This document shows, in pieces, positions 34,146 to 44,575 of a stretch of 52,238 bases of DNA. The notes under the pieces are model-generated. The model worked only from the letters and a program-made list of their open reading frames with translations, made no database searches and was not told the DNA's origin. How positions within the stretch are numbered: position 1 is the first letter of the stretch; each line of letters starts with the position of its first letter. The position numbers and the translations under genes were made by a program. Source of the DNA: Candidatus Calescibacterium sp. (lineage in GTDB: Bacteria; DRYD01); assembly GCA_025059235.1 (NCBI GenBank), contig JANXCV010000001.1, positions 293,725 to 345,962 of the forward strand. The letters are read 5' to 3'.

Positions 34146-35298
34146 ATTCTTGTTTTTATCCGCTATTTTTGTTATCGCTTTTTGGATAGTTATGCATAAA
34201 AGAATTACTTTCTATTCAGTAAATTATTACGACAAATATGGGCTATGTGAACAGTATATTATACCAAGTTTTCAAGGTGCTTTACCATTTAGAATAGATC
34301 AAGAAATATACACAGTTAAGTATAGTCAGAACTCTGTAGATATATATAAAGATTACGAAATAGAAGTGAGAGTAGACGGCAAATTAAAGAAAATAAAAAC
34401 TAATTTTTCGGAGAGTATAAAGGATATAATAGATAAGATCCCTGTAAATAGAGATTTTGTAATTTTATCCGCAGATAATAAGGAAAGACGACTCAACACA
34501 ATAAGTTCACCTCTATTGATTGATAAATGTAAAATATATACTCGCAAAAATCTAGCTGTAGTTTTCAATCGAAAGAGTTATACGGTGTCATATTTTGATT
34601 TTTATTCGGAAAAGCAAATAAAATACGCAGTCATTCAAGCTTTAAGGACAGAACTAAAAAATTTGAGAATAGGGGAAATTAAAGATATTGATTTAGTAGA
34701 TTTGGAAGAAGGGTTTATAACTGTGTCTTCAAAAAACCTATACAAAGTCATAGGAGTTAATATAGTGTTTATCAAGCGTGAGCAAGTAGAAATACCCTTT
34801 GATACAAAGTTTATATATACTCCTTCGCTAAGACAGGGGCAAAAAATAGTTGTTAAAAAAGGTAAAAAAGGAAGAATGATAAAAGAATATTTAGTACATG
34901 TTAACTATGATGGTGAAAGAACAGTGGAATTGGTAAATACTGATTTGCTGGAAGGTAAGCAAGATGAGATTATTCAAATTGGTATATCGCCTATGGTTGA
35001 TTTTGAAGGTAAAGCTTATTATATTATGGAAAGTACGGGGTATACTTCTGGGGGTGGTAGTGTTGGATTTTATACCTGTACAGGTCATAGGGTAAAAAGA
35101 GGGATTGTAGCGGTGGATCCCAGTATAATACCCCTTGGAACGAAACTTTATATTGAAGGTTATGGATATGGTGTTGCACTTGACAAGGGATCAGCTATAA
35201 AAGGATTCAAAATAGATCTATATTTTGAAACCTTACAAGAAGCAATCAATTGGGGCAGAAGAAAAGTTAAGGTTTTTATACTCAAGAATGATCTCTGA
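34132..35298 (+). CDS. G5-3D domain cell-wall protein
   Basis: 388 residues. An N-terminal membrane segment (FLFLSAIFVIAFWIVM) is followed by DUF348-like beta repeats, a G5 domain (FDTKFIYTPSLRQGQKIV to about residue 280), and a C-terminal 3D domain with GYTSGGGSVGFYTC, VDPSIIPLGTKLYIEGYG and ALDKGSAIKGFKIDLYF. The three Asp residues of the 3D barrel are in place. Proteins of this plan (YabE/Rpf2-type) cleave or remodel peptidoglycan outside the cell. This architecture is mainly known from monoderm lineages. Confidence 0.85.
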   Translation: MKKSKFLFLSAIFVIAFWIVMHKRITFYSVNYYDKYGLCEQYIIPSFQGALPFRIDQEIYTVKYSQNSVDIYKDYEIEVRVDGKLKKIKTNFSESIKDIIDKIPVNRDFVILSADNKERRLNTISSPLLIDKCKIYTRKNLAVVFNRKSYTVSYFDFYSEKQIKYAVIQALRTELKNLRIGEIKDIDLVDLEEGFITVSSKNLYKVIGVNIVFIKREQVEIPFDTKFIYTPSLRQGQKIVVKKGKKGRMIKEYLVHVNYDGERTVELVNTDLLEGKQDEIIQIGISPMVDFEGKAYYIMESTGYTSGGGSVGFYTCTGHRVKRGIVAVDPSIIPLGTKLYIEGYGYGVALDKGSAIKGFKIDLYFETLQEAINWGRRKVKVFILKNDL

Positions 35299-35420
35299 TA
35301 TGGTCAATGAAGAAGGATTATCGGCAATAATCTTTATACTAAATTTTGTGAAGGTAAAATTATCTTTTTCGATAATAATGATTTTATCCCAATGGATATA
35401 GAAGAAGGGAGGTATAAAAA

Positions 35421-35726
35421 ATGCCAAGAGTAATAACAGGGAAGTGTGTAGGAACTAAAGACAGATCATGCGTAAGCGTATGCCCTGTGGATTGTATCCA
35501 TCCTACTGAATCCGAAGATTCAGGAGAAGTACAACTATATATCGATCCTGATGTTTGTATAGACTGTGGTGCTTGTGAAAGTGTATGTCCTGTTCAAGCA
35601 ATCTATCCCGAAGAAGATGTTCCAGAAGAATATAAAATATACATAGAAATAAACAGAGATTACTATAAATTGAGTAGAGAAGAATTCAAATCAAAGTGGG
35701 AAGAATTTTACAAAGGGAAAGGATAA
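35421..35726 (+). CDS. seven-iron ferredoxin
   Basis: 101 residues. C9, C17 and C21-Pro, then C46, C49, C52 and C56-Pro: the first motif lacks one Cys of a standard CxxCxxC cluster, as in FdxA-type proteins with one [3Fe-4S] and one [4Fe-4S] centre. It is a cytosolic one-electron carrier. GGGAGGT 8 bases before the ATG is a strong ribosome site. Confidence 0.9.
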   Translation: MPRVITGKCVGTKDRSCVSVCPVDCIHPTESEDSGEVQLYIDPDVCIDCGACESVCPVQAIYPEEDVPEEYKIYIEINRDYYKLSREEFKSKWEEFYKGKG

Positions 35727-35736
35727 AACTCACCAT

Positions 35737-36363
35737 ATGCTCGTTATATCCATAGCTGGTGGTAGCGCTTCAGGTAAAACCACCGTAGCAAACAGTATAA
35801 TAGAAATACTTCGAGAAAGAAATATTCACGACAAGATATCTATTCTTAACATGGATTCATACTACATAGATCTTTCCAATATCAGTATTGAACAGAGAAA
35901 AAAAATAAATTTTGACCACCCTGATTCAATCGACTGGAATCTTCTATATTCCCACATAAACGACTTGCTGCAAGGCAAGAAGGTATATAAACCAATATAT
36001 TCATACACTGACTACACCAGAACAAATAACCATGAGGTTGTATATCCGAATCATGTTTTAATTATCGAAGGTCTATTTGCTCTTTACGATGAGAAAATAA
36101 GAAAAATCAGTGATATAAAGATATTCGTTGAAGCTCCAGATGATGTAAGGCTGATAAGAAGGATATACAGAGACATAAGAGAAAGAGGTAGAAATATAGA
36201 CGAAATAATTGAACAATATATTACTTCCGTAAGACCAATGTATGTCGAGTTTATTGAACCTACCAAAAAATATGCAGACATAATAATTCAAAATGAAAAG
36301 AGTTTTAGTGCTGCTCTGAAGCTATTGATAGCACTTGTGGAGAAACATACAGTATGGATTTGA
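35737..36363 (+). CDS. udk: uridine kinase
   Basis: 208 residues. P-loop AGGSASGKTT at 7-16, MDSYY near 47, INFDHPDSIDWNLL and the VYKPIYSYTDYTR segment are the hallmarks of the Udk/PRK fold. It phosphorylates uridine and cytidine in salvage. It overlaps the glycosyltransferase gene by 10 bases. Confidence 0.93.
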   Translation: MLVISIAGGSASGKTTVANSIIEILRERNIHDKISILNMDSYYIDLSNISIEQRKKINFDHPDSIDWNLLYSHINDLLQGKKVYKPIYSYTDYTRTNNHEVVYPNHVLIIEGLFALYDEKIRKISDIKIFVEAPDDVRLIRRIYRDIRERGRNIDEIIEQYITSVRPMYVEFIEPTKKYADIIIQNEKSFSAALKLLIALVEKHTVWI

Positions 36364-37298
36364 GTATAATAATACCCTATAATAACGAAGGCAAAAACCT
36401 ACCGATTATTTTTACCAGAATCGTACAGGTATTTAATCGTATAAAAAACGAGATAGGATTTAAAAATTTTGAAATATTATTTATTGATGACGGTAGTACT
36501 GACAACGGAACTGGTTTGTTAATAGAAACAATACAAAGTACAAACTGTGGAGATATTAACCTTGATATTAGTATTTACAGGTTTAATGAGAATTTGGGTC
36601 AATCAGCTGCTTTGAGTCTAGGATTCTCAAAATTTAAGGGTAAGTATGTCGCTACCATAGATGCTGATTTGCAAAACGATCCCGAGGATTTAATACCAAT
36701 GATAAAAATCCTACTCGAAAAAAATTACGATGTAGTAAGTGGATACAGAAAGAATAGAAATGAAGGATTTAGGGTTAAACTTAGTATGGTCGGCAATTGG
36801 TTAATCAGATTGATCTCGGGATATTCTGTAGTAGATGTAGGTTGCTCTCTAAAGCTTTACAAATCTGAGATAGTAAAAGATATAAAGCTCCCATACGGAT
36901 ACCATAGATTTCTACCAATTATAACCAGAGTAGATAAACACAAAATACTGAATTATCCAGTAAAACACTTCAATAGGATATATGGCAAAAGTCACTATAA
37001 CTACTCCAGAATATTATGGTTACTTAAAAATATAATGATCTTACCCTTCTTAAGAAAGCTTGATATTAGTAAAGCAAAGAAGATGGTGAAAATTTTTGCT
37101 TTTTTATCAGTATTTTCTGTTTTTGTTTGGCCACTGTATAGCTACGCTATAACACCCCTAATTTTTCTAACCCTAATCCTAAGCATAATTTACGTCAAAA
37201 TAAATAATTTCATCATTTTTCAGGAAACTTTTAAGTATATCAAATATGAAAGAGTATTTCATAAACTCATTAACTGTAAATGTTTAGTGAATGTATAA
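36354..37298 (+). CDS. GT2 glycosyltransferase, polyprenyl-phosphate type
   Basis: 314 residues. DLSIIIPYNNEGKNL at the N-terminus, FIDDGSTDNG, ENLGQSAALSLGFSK and TIDADLQNDPEDL are the nucleotide-sugar and metal-binding elements of the dolichol-phosphate-mannose synthase-like GT2 subfamily. The C-terminal part has two membrane helices (about 245-285). It probably loads a sugar on undecaprenyl phosphate for envelope glycans. The acceptor is unknown. Confidence 0.85.
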   Translation: MDLSIIIPYNNEGKNLPIIFTRIVQVFNRIKNEIGFKNFEILFIDDGSTDNGTGLLIETIQSTNCGDINLDISIYRFNENLGQSAALSLGFSKFKGKYVATIDADLQNDPEDLIPMIKILLEKNYDVVSGYRKNRNEGFRVKLSMVGNWLIRLISGYSVVDVGCSLKLYKSEIVKDIKLPYGYHRFLPIITRVDKHKILNYPVKHFNRIYGKSHYNYSRILWLLKNIMILPFLRKLDISKAKKMVKIFAFLSVFSVFVWPLYSYAITPLIFLTLILSIIYVKINNFIIFQETFKYIKYERVFHKLINCKCLVNV

Positions 37299-37317
37299 GG
37301 TATGAGGTGATGGAATA

Positions 37318-38757
37318 ATGATCAGAATCGTGATATTCGTTTTTAGTTTTATTTTGTTCGTAGTTTTAGCAAAAGAGATAAATATAATTCACATAAATGA
37401 TTTTCATGGTAGGTTGGTTCCGCAGGTTCAGAAGATTTATGGGGGTTATTCTTATACTGTTGCTGGTGCTGAATATTTGTCTTCCCTTATCGATAGTTTA
37501 AGAAAAAATAACGAAAATGTTTTCTTATTTGATGCTGGTGATTTTAGTGCTGGAACGATATACTCGAACTTATCACAAGGTATGTCAGTTGTAGAGTTTT
37601 ATAATTATCTTGGTTTTGACGCTGTAGCTATAGGAAATCATGAATTTGACTTTGGATTCGATGCTTTCAAAAAACTCGTAAAAAGCATAAATACCAACGT
37701 TTTGTGTGCTAATGCTTATCCTTTATTTGATAATACTAAACCTTTTGTTATTCTGGATAAATATGGTGTTAAGCTTGCTGTATTAGGTTTATTAACACCA
37801 GATACTAAAATTATTACCATGCCTTCTGCTCTTGGAGGAAGAGAAATTTTGGATCCAATCCAAACTCTAAATAGTTATAGAAACGATATATTGAAGTATA
37901 GCCCAGATTTGGTTATTGTGTTATCTCACTGTGGGGTAAAGGTTGACGAGAATATAGCAAGAAACGTGGATTACATCGATTTAATAATAGGTGGTCATAG
38001 CCATACGGAGTTATTTGAACCTATTATTATCGATAGTGATAATAAAAAGAAGTATATAGTTCAGGCAGGTGCATATGGTAAATACGTTGGCCATGTAAAA
38101 ATACGAATTCAAAATAAAAAAATAGCTAACTTTGAATATAAATTGTATCCAACGATAAATGCCATACTATCTCCTGACAGAAAGGTAACAAAAGTTATTC
38201 AAAATTATCTAAATGAAGCAAATACTTATTCTTCCAGAATTATTGGTAAATCCGAAGTAACCATGGATAAAGAAAATAGAGACAAAAACCTTAATCTAGG
38301 AATTTTCATTACCAATGTTTTTGCTCATTTAACATCTTCAGACATCGCTTTGTATAATCATGGGGGTATAAGAGACGTTTTACACAAAGGAGATATAACC
38401 TATGGACAAATTTTCAATATACTACCCTTTGAAAATACACTCCTTAAGATAAAAATGAAAGGGAAAGATATTTTGGAAATGCTTAATAATACAAATAAGA
38501 AAAAGACAAGACTATATTATAATCAAGAATTGGAATATAGGGAAGGGAAGTGGTACTTGAAAGGCAGAGAAATCGAGGAAGAGAAGTATTACACTGTAGC
38601 TACTGTTGACTTCCTGTATTATGGCGGTGATGGATACAATGAATTTTCCCGAGGAATTGTAGTAGAAAATTATGGTTATGCCCGAGAATTATTGGTCGAA
38701 TACATAAAAAATAATTCTCCCATAAAAGGAAGTAACATTTTGTTAATCCACAGGTAA
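37318..38757 (+). CDS. secreted 5'-nucleotidase / UshA-type phosphoesterase
   Basis: 479 residues with an N-terminal signal peptide ([14 protein letters not shown]). Metal-site motifs [27 protein letters not shown] and GGHSHTE are all intact. The C-terminal substrate domain has [24 protein letters not shown] and [12 protein letters not shown]. It would hydrolyse extracellular nucleotides, feeding uridine kinase and other salvage. The intact GNHE contrasts with GNRE in the cytosolic homologue at 7172. Confidence 0.92.
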   Translation: MIRIVIFVFSFILFVVLAKEINIIHINDFHGRLVPQVQKIYGGYSYTVAGAEYLSSLIDSLRKNNENVFLFDAGDFSAGTIYSNLSQGMSVVEFYNYLGFDAVAIGNHEFDFGFDAFKKLVKSINTNVLCANAYPLFDNTKPFVILDKYGVKLAVLGLLTPDTKIITMPSALGGREILDPIQTLNSYRNDILKYSPDLVIVLSHCGVKVDENIARNVDYIDLIIGGHSHTELFEPIIIDSDNKKKYIVQAGAYGKYVGHVKIRIQNKKIANFEYKLYPTINAILSPDRKVTKVIQNYLNEANTYSSRIIGKSEVTMDKENRDKNLNLGIFITNVFAHLTSSDIALYNHGGIRDVLHKGDITYGQIFNILPFENTLLKIKMKGKDILEMLNNTNKKKTRLYYNQELEYREGKWYLKGREIEEEKYYTVATVDFLYYGGDGYNEFSRGIVVENYGYARELLVEYIKNNSPIKGSNILLIHR

Positions 38758-38783
38758 CTAACCTAGGAAAAAGGAGGGATAAA

Positions 38784-39797
38784 ATGATTAAGATAGGTAT
38801 CAATGGATTCGGAAGAATAGGGAGATTAACTCTTAAATCACTGATACAAAAATATCCTGAATTTGAAGTAGTTGCTATAAATGATCTTGTGGATGCTAAA
38901 ACCAATGCTTTTCTATTCAAGTACGACAGTACATACGGTGTTTATCCTGGAGAAGTTAAGCACGGAAGTGACTACATTCAAATAGAGGACAGAAAGATAA
39001 GGGTTTTTCAAGAGAGTGATCCTGAAAAATTACCCTGGAAAGATCTGGGAGTAGAGTTCGTTATTGAATCAACTGGTAAGTTTACTGAAAGAGAAAAAGC
39101 AGAAAAACATCTAAAGGCTGGAGCTAAAAAAGTTATAATAACTGCTCCTGCAAAGGGAGAAGACATTACAATAGTTCTAGGAGTTAACGAACAAGAATAT
39201 GATCCAAAGAAGCATAATATTATATCCAATGCTTCATGTACTACCAATTGTCTTGCACCTATAGCAAAAGTTATATTCAAGGAATTTGGAATTATAGCGG
39301 GTCACATGACTACCATCCATTCCTATACTAACGATCAGAGGATATTGGATGTTGCACATAAGGATCTTAGAAGGGCAAGAGCAGCTGCTATGAATATGAT
39401 TCCTACCTCCACTGGTGCAGCAAAGGCAGTAGAGAAAGTCATTCCTGAACTCAAGGGTAAATTCACTGGTGTAGCAATCAGAGTACCTACTCCCACAGTA
39501 TCTCTAGTAGACTTCGTAGTTTTGACTGAAAAACAAGTTACTGTCGAAGAGGTAAATAACGCATTAAAACAAGCTTCTGAAACTTATTTGAAAGGAATAT
39601 TGGCATATACTGAAGAACCATTGGTTTCTATGGACTTCAAAGGATCAACATATTCTTCCATAGTAGATGGATTATCTACACAAGTTATAAACGGAAATAT
39701 GGTTAAAATATTTGCATGGTATGATAACGAGATGGGTTATGCATTCAGAGTTGCTGATTTGTTAAGTCATATGGTTAAGCAGGCCATCAAGGTATAA
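38784..39797 (+). CDS. gap: glyceraldehyde-3-phosphate dehydrogenase
   Basis: 337 residues. NGFGRIGRL at 7-15 is the Rossmann motif, catalytic Cys152 is in [12 protein letters not shown], and SYTNDQ and NEMGYAFRV follow as expected. It is NAD-dependent glycolytic GAPDH. A strong AAGGAGGG is 6 bases before the ATG. Gene order with pgk/tpi is not seen. Confidence 0.97.
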   Translation: MIKIGINGFGRIGRLTLKSLIQKYPEFEVVAINDLVDAKTNAFLFKYDSTYGVYPGEVKHGSDYIQIEDRKIRVFQESDPEKLPWKDLGVEFVIESTGKFTEREKAEKHLKAGAKKVIITAPAKGEDITIVLGVNEQEYDPKKHNIISNASCTTNCLAPIAKVIFKEFGIIAGHMTTIHSYTNDQRILDVAHKDLRRARAAAMNMIPTSTGAAKAVEKVIPELKGKFTGVAIRVPTPTVSLVDFVVLTEKQVTVEEVNNALKQASETYLKGILAYTEEPLVSMDFKGSTYSSIVDGLSTQVINGNMVKIFAWYDNEMGYAFRVADLLSHMVKQAIKV

Positions 39798-39817
39798 AGT
39801 ATAGGGGGGATTTTTTA

Positions 39818-41017
39818 TTGGACCATAGTATATTTTTGTATCTAGGGCTTATAGTTTTGTTAGCAAGAATTATAGGAGATACTATTTCTAGGTTTGGTTA
39901 TCCATCTGTAATAGGAGAGATTTTAGTGGGTGTTATTTTGGGGCAAAGTGTATTAGGATTAATTAAACCAAGTGAAGTAATTAAAATCTTAGCGGAGATA
40001 GGAGTTGTTTTGTTGTTATTTCAAGTTGGGATGGAAGCAAATATCAAACAATTAAGGATGGTAGGTATAAACGCTATTATTGTAGCTTTCGCTGGTGCAA
40101 TGTTCCCCATATTTCTCTCCTTTCCTATTTGTTTTTTCTTTCTCAAAATGGATTTTGTTACATCTTTGTTCATCGGTGGTACTCTTGCTGCTACCAGCAT
40201 AGGTATTACGGTCAGAGTTCTTAAGGATCTGGATAGGATGAAGGAGAATTTTGCTCAGGTGGTTTTGGGAGCAGCGGTAGTCGACGATATTTTTGGTGTG
40301 ATTATTTTAGCAGCTCTGGCTCAACTATCTCAAACAACATCTTTTGAGGTTAATAATCTGGTAGTGCTTATTCTTTACTTGGGTACGTTTTTTATTTTTG
40401 CTCCTTTTGTTGCACAAGTGATGACGAAGTTGGTGGAGATACTTTCTGAGAAGTTGGAAAATTTGGATTTTATACCTGCTGCTGTTATTTCGGTAGTTTT
40501 TATCTTTTCATTTTTGGCGTATAAATTTGGTTCTCCAGAAATACTGGGAGCTTTTGTTGTTGGTTTGGCTATGTCTAGAGGATTTAACATACCGTGGCTG
40601 AAATTTTTGAGTACTAAGAAGCAAACGATAGAAAAAGTTGAACACTCTATATTACCACTTATATGGCTTTTTACGCCAATTTTTTTCGTTTTCATAGGAT
40701 TGCAGGTTAATCTCAAGGCTATCGATTTTGCTTCTCCAGAATTTTGGGTTTTATCATTTATTATAGGAGCGATTGCTATTTTATCTAAAGTTTTAGCTGG
40801 TTTTGTCGTAAACGTTAGTTTTAGAGAGAAATTAATGATTGGATTTTCTATGTTACCTCGAGGAGAAGTTGGGCTTATCTTTGCTGAGTTTGGTAGACAA
40901 GCAAAAATATTTAATGACCTTTTATATGCTGTTATAGTCTTTGTTGTATTGATAACTACTTTTCTTTCACCACTGGCTTTAAAACAAATAAATAGGATGT
41001 ATTATCAAGAAGTTTAA
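39818..41017 (+). CDS. CPA2-family cation/proton antiporter, KefB-like
   Basis: 399 residues with about twelve membrane segments and no TrkA domain. GYPSVIGEILVGVILG is the family N-terminal segment, GAAVVDDIFGVIIL holds the DD ion-binding motif, and MLPRGEVGLIFAEFG is the conserved C-terminal segment. It would exchange K+ or Na+ for protons. Start is TTG 39818, with AGGGGGGA 8 bases upstream. Confidence 0.88.
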   Translation: MDHSIFLYLGLIVLLARIIGDTISRFGYPSVIGEILVGVILGQSVLGLIKPSEVIKILAEIGVVLLLFQVGMEANIKQLRMVGINAIIVAFAGAMFPIFLSFPICFFFLKMDFVTSLFIGGTLAATSIGITVRVLKDLDRMKENFAQVVLGAAVVDDIFGVIILAALAQLSQTTSFEVNNLVVLILYLGTFFIFAPFVAQVMTKLVEILSEKLENLDFIPAAVISVVFIFSFLAYKFGSPEILGAFVVGLAMSRGFNIPWLKFLSTKKQTIEKVEHSILPLIWLFTPIFFVFIGLQVNLKAIDFASPEFWVLSFIIGAIAILSKVLAGFVVNVSFREKLMIGFSMLPRGEVGLIFAEFGRQAKIFNDLLYAVIVFVVLITTFLSPLALKQINRMYYQEV

Positions 41018-41033
41018 TTGGGAGATTTTTTCA

Positions 41034-41849
41034 TTAGCTGTAGTATAGTTCTTTTAGCATAATTGCATCATCTTCTAAGTTTGGACTTTCACATATGACA
41101 ATTCCTTCTACTTCCAAGTCTTTGAGTGATTTGATAAAATCTATGTAGTTGAAATCGGATTCTTTAAGATTTAGGTGATATAGTTCTCCTTTTTCTGAGT
41201 ATTTTATACCGGATATATGTATGTGTAGATCTTTGATGCTTTTTTTTCCGAGTTTATGTTGTATGTTATCGATAATTTGGCAGAATTCTTGGTAGGTATT
41301 GAGTTTTCCTACTGTTCTGGCATGCAGATGAGCGAAATCTATGCATGGCATTATTTGTGGTCCTAGATCTTGGGATAGGTTTAAAACTTCTTCTAGTGAT
41401 CCGAATTGACTTTGTTTACCCATTGTTTCTATCCTTATTGTGACGTTGTATCCTTGTATTTCTTGTAATACTCTTTTTAGAGCTTTTTTTATGTTATTGT
41501 AGGTTTCCAGTTTATCCATATTATGGTAGTATCCTGGGTGAACTACGATATTTCTTGCTCCACATAGTTGAGATATTTCTGCGGTTTTGATTATTCTATT
41601 GATGCTGGCTTCTACTTTTTCCTTGTCAAGTGAGTTAAGGTTGATGTAGTATGGTGCGTGTGAAGAAAGGGTTATATTGTTTTTATTGGAGAAGGTATTG
41701 ATTTTTTGTGCGCTGATATGAGAGATTTTTATTCCATGGACGAATTCCAATTCCATTGCTTGTAATCCTAATTCTCTTAATCTCATTATGCCTGAGAAGG
41801 TATCTTTTTTGGCACTGTTTGGAATTCCTGCTGTTCCAAATAATAGCAT
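41034..41849 (-). CDS. nfo: endonuclease IV (AP endonuclease)
   Basis: 271 residues, TIM-barrel of the Nfo family. LFGTAGIPNSAKK, VVHPGYYH, RIETMGKQSQFGS, MPCIDFAHLHAR and HIHISGIKYSEKGE supply the histidine, glutamate and aspartate ligands of the trinuclear zinc site. It cleaves DNA 5' of abasic sites. The HxNDS motif is replaced by HIHISG, as in archaeal and thermophile homologues. It ends the folC strand run. Confidence 0.85.
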   Translation of the reverse strand: MLLFGTAGIPNSAKKDTFSGIMRLRELGLQAMELEFVHGIKISHISAQKINTFSNKNNITLSSHAPYYINLNSLDKEKVEASINRIIKTAEISQLCGARNIVVHPGYYHNMDKLETYNNIKKALKRVLQEIQGYNVTIRIETMGKQSQFGSLEEVLNLSQDLGPQIMPCIDFAHLHARTVGKLNTYQEFCQIIDNIQHKLGKKSIKDLHIHISGIKYSEKGELYHLNLKESDFNYIDFIKSLKDLEVEGIVICESPNLEDDAIMLKELYYS

Positions 41850-41851
41850 AT

Positions 41852-43165
41852 TTATCTCCTTCCCGCTGAATAAGATTCCTGCAGTTTGTTATATATATCA
41901 GACACGAAATAAAGTGAGCCTGTAATGACGATATTGCTTTTCTCTATCATTTCAATTATTTTGTATAGTTCTTCTTTTGTTTGTATTGGAGGAATAATTT
42001 TTACGTTTTGTTCTATGGTTTTCTTTTCAGGCTCGGATGAAATATTATACACCTTTTGCAATAACTCGATTATGTCTGCTTTTTTTTGTTGTATTGAGTG
42101 TTCTGTCAGGTATATTCTGATATTCTTTGTTGTTAGGAAGAGAAGGATTTTTTTTATGAGCTTTACTTCTTTACCTTTTGAGAAGGACAAAATAACGTCA
42201 AAATCTTTTAATTCGGTTAATAGATGTCTAAATAGCTTCATCAGTGATGAGAAATCTTTAGCTGTATCAATGATTATTTTTTTGTTTTTATAGTGAATTA
42301 GTTGAGTTTTCAGTGGGACATCCATGGAGTCTATTATTTGTTGAATCATTGTGGAGTTAAGGGATGAGAGATGCTTGATTTTTGTTCTTCCATTTTGTAG
42401 ACGGAGTTGATCGAGATAGATTTTACTGGTTAGAAAAGCTAAGCAAAAATTGTCCACTAGATAATACGAGTTGAACTTACAAATATACTGGTTTTTGTTC
42501 ATTTTTATTTCGTATGTGTAATATGGGAAGTTTGAAGATAGTTTCGTTTTTTTGATGAATTCTTTTAGGATGTATAATTTTGATTGTGTTTCTTGAGATT
42601 TGTGTTTTATTATTTTTAATCCTCTGGAGGTATTTGTTATAACTATCGATTTATCTTTTATGATACCTGCTTTTTGCTGGGCGATTTCTTGTATAGTTTT
42701 TCCGAGGATATCTGTGTGTTCTAATGATATATTGGTTATGACGTTTATTTTTGATTTTAGTGCGTTAGTTGAATCATTTAGTCCCCCTATTCCTATTTCA
42801 AATATTGCTAATTCCACATTTTCATCAATGAAGTATAGTATTGCTATTGCTACCAGTTCATCAAACCAACCTAGATCTAGGTTATGTCTTTGATTAAGAT
42901 TTTTTATAAATGTACTGTAATATTCGAACTTATCCTGTGGAATTGGGGTATAGTTTATTCTTATTCTTTCGGTTATATTTGTTATATGAGGTTTTGAGAA
43001 TAGACCTATTTTGAGATTTGTAAGCTTTTGGAGTATTAGGTTGGTATAGTGGCAAGTTGTTGTTTTTCCTGCAGTTCCGGTAACTAATATAACATCGTAT
43101 TCTACTTTTTTATTGTATTCTTCTTCTATTATTTTTAGAAAGTTTTCTATTTGTTTTCTGGGCAT
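41852..43165 (-). CDS. folC: FolC-like folylpolyglutamate synthase, divergent
   Basis: 437 residues, Mur-ligase superfamily. ERIRINYTPIP, FEIGIGGLNDSTNAL and NISLEHTDILGKTIQEIAQQ follow FolC and not MurC-F. Two motifs are altered: the P-loop is GTAGKTTT (30-37) instead of GTNGKGS, and the ligase AHNP motif reads DTAKDFSS, without the His. The FolC reaction adds glutamate to folates. The changes leave activity uncertain. Confidence 0.7.
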   Translation of the reverse strand: MPRKQIENFLKIIEEEYNKKVEYDVILVTGTAGKTTTCHYTNLILQKLTNLKIGLFSKPHITNITERIRINYTPIPQDKFEYYSTFIKNLNQRHNLDLGWFDELVAIAILYFIDENVELAIFEIGIGGLNDSTNALKSKINVITNISLEHTDILGKTIQEIAQQKAGIIKDKSIVITNTSRGLKIIKHKSQETQSKLYILKEFIKKTKLSSNFPYYTYEIKMNKNQYICKFNSYYLVDNFCLAFLTSKIYLDQLRLQNGRTKIKHLSSLNSTMIQQIIDSMDVPLKTQLIHYKNKKIIIDTAKDFSSLMKLFRHLLTELKDFDVILSFSKGKEVKLIKKILLFLTTKNIRIYLTEHSIQQKKADIIELLQKVYNISSEPEKKTIEQNVKIIPPIQTKEELYKIIEMIEKSNIVITGSLYFVSDIYNKLQESYSAGRR

Positions 43166-43182
43166 TTATGGTATTGGTGGGT

Positions 43183-43527
43183 TTACGCTTCCCCGAATAT
43201 ATTTCCGGATAACAGGTGCAGATGTATATGGAATACTCTTTGTCCTGCTTCGTATCCACAATTCATTATTAGCTTATAGTGATTAATGTTATTTTGTTCT
43301 GCTACTTTTTTTGTTACTAGATGTAAATGTCCCATGATTTCCTTATCTTCATCGGTTAGTTGCATATGTGTTTCTATGTGTTTTTTGGGTACTATGAGCC
43401 AATGTATAGGGGCTCTTGGATATATATCTTTGAATACAATGATTTTCTCGTCTTCGAAAATTATTTCTGAGTTTATTTCTTTATTTATTATTTTGCAAAA
43501 GATACAATCTTTTTTCAATGTTATCAC
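43183..43527 (-). CDS. HIT-family nucleotide hydrolase (HINT type)
   Basis: 114 residues. DCIFCKIINKEI at the N-terminus and the triad HIHLH at 100-104 in QRVFHIHLHLLSGN define the HINT branch. It probably hydrolyses AMP-lysine or purine phosphoramidates. It is in the run folC to HD, and overlaps the small membrane protein by 4 bases. Confidence 0.94.
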   Translation of the reverse strand: MITLKKDCIFCKIINKEINSEIIFEDEKIIVFKDIYPRAPIHWLIVPKKHIETHMQLTDEDKEIMGHLHLVTKKVAEQNNINHYKLIMNCGYEAGQRVFHIHLHLLSGNIFGEA

Positions 43528-43898
43528 TCCTTCTTTAATATGGATTTCAGCTTGTTAGCTATGAATTCGTCAAATATTTTATCTACACAAAAATTAACGT
43601 ATTCGTTTATTTTTTGGATTATTGCTTTAATATTTAGGAAGTAAGAAACTATGACTAATGGTACGGAATTTGAAAATATATTTTCGAACAGTTTTAGGGT
43701 TAGTTGATTGAATTGTGCCTTTAGAAGATTTTTGAATTTAGTCTTAATAGATTTGGCATGTAAGTTTTCTGGATTTTTTATGGTTTGCAGGAATACAATA
43801 ATGAGAAGAGCGAGAATAAGTAGAAATATTTTCGAAAAGATAAATACCAATTCTAGAAGCCTAATGATTTTGAAGAGTTTGAATATTTTTTTTATCAT
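43524..43898 (-). CDS. small membrane protein
   Basis: 124 residues, not recognised. One or two N-terminal hydrophobic segments (LVFIFSKIFLLILALLIIVF) and a basic, Lys/Phe-rich helical tail. The 4-base overlap with the HD gene upstream and the HIT gene downstream makes cotranscription likely. Confidence 0.55.
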   Translation of the reverse strand: MIKKIFKLFKIIRLLELVFIFSKIFLLILALLIIVFLQTIKNPENLHAKSIKTKFKNLLKAQFNQLTLKLFENIFSNSVPLVIVSYFLNIKAIIQKINEYVNFCVDKIFDEFIANKLKSILKKE

Positions 43899-44575
43899 GC
43901 CATTTTTTGTCCGTTTATAATGAGGTGGAATTCGGAGGATATAACTTCTGCGCTGCGTTTACACATTTTCATCCTATGAAGAAATATCTCAAAATATTCT
44001 ATGATTGAGGAATAGTTAGTGTTTATTTTTAGGTCGAGGATAATATCATGTTTGGAGTGGTTTTTATTGACAATTAGTACATCTCTTTCAACTGCATAGT
44101 TTACTCTATCGTGTATGTCAAAGGTTTTTATGTCGTTATTTTGTACCCTGCTTCTATGTACATCGCTTTTATCTGCTATTACTAATGCTGCTGCTATGTT
44201 ATCAGGTATATCCAAGAAGCTATTATCTTCGTGTGATCCTATAGCTGACATTACCCTTATAATATGTTCATATTTTACGTTCATTTCTTTGAGTATTTCC
44301 ATTGATAGGAATGCACTACTTATTTCATGATTAAATCTGGATACTATATTTCCTATATCGTGTAGGAATCCTGCTATTCCTGCTAGGTATATGTCTTCTT
44401 CGGGATAAGATAATTTTCGGAGGATATAGATTGCTCTTTGTGAGGTTATTTTTGCATGTCTTATTCCGTGCTCTGTGTATCCCCAGGCTTTGAGGTTTGA
44501 GTTTGCTTTTTGAAGAGCATATAGGACTTTAGGATTTCTTTCTAGATTGTATAAAACTTGCTTTAAGTAGGTCAA
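43895..44575 (-). CDS. HD-domain phosphohydrolase
   Basis: 226 residues. HGIRH (36-40), the HD pair H72-D73 in GFLHDIGN, H83 and D135 in IADKSDVH fit an HD metal-dependent phosphohydrolase domain. The C-terminal 80 residues form a beta-rich tail. Homologues are often annotated as phosphohydrolases; the substrate is unknown. It starts the minus-strand run to nfo. Confidence 0.85.
   Translation of the reverse strand: MTYLKQVLYNLERNPKVLYALQKANSNLKAWGYTEHGIRHAKITSQRAIYILRKLSYPEEDIYLAGIAGFLHDIGNIVSRFNHEISSAFLSMEILKEMNVKYEHIIRVMSAIGSHEDNSFLDIPDNIAAALVIADKSDVHRSRVQNNDIKTFDIHDRVNYAVERDVLIVNKNHSKHDIILDLKINTNYSSIIEYFEIFLHRMKMCKRSAEVISSEFHLIINGQKMA

Noticed and set aside
35288..35401. 37-codon hydrophobic reading frame between the G5-3D gene and ferredoxin.
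   Set aside because: No ribosome site, and AT-rich spacers give such frames by chance. Not added as a gene.
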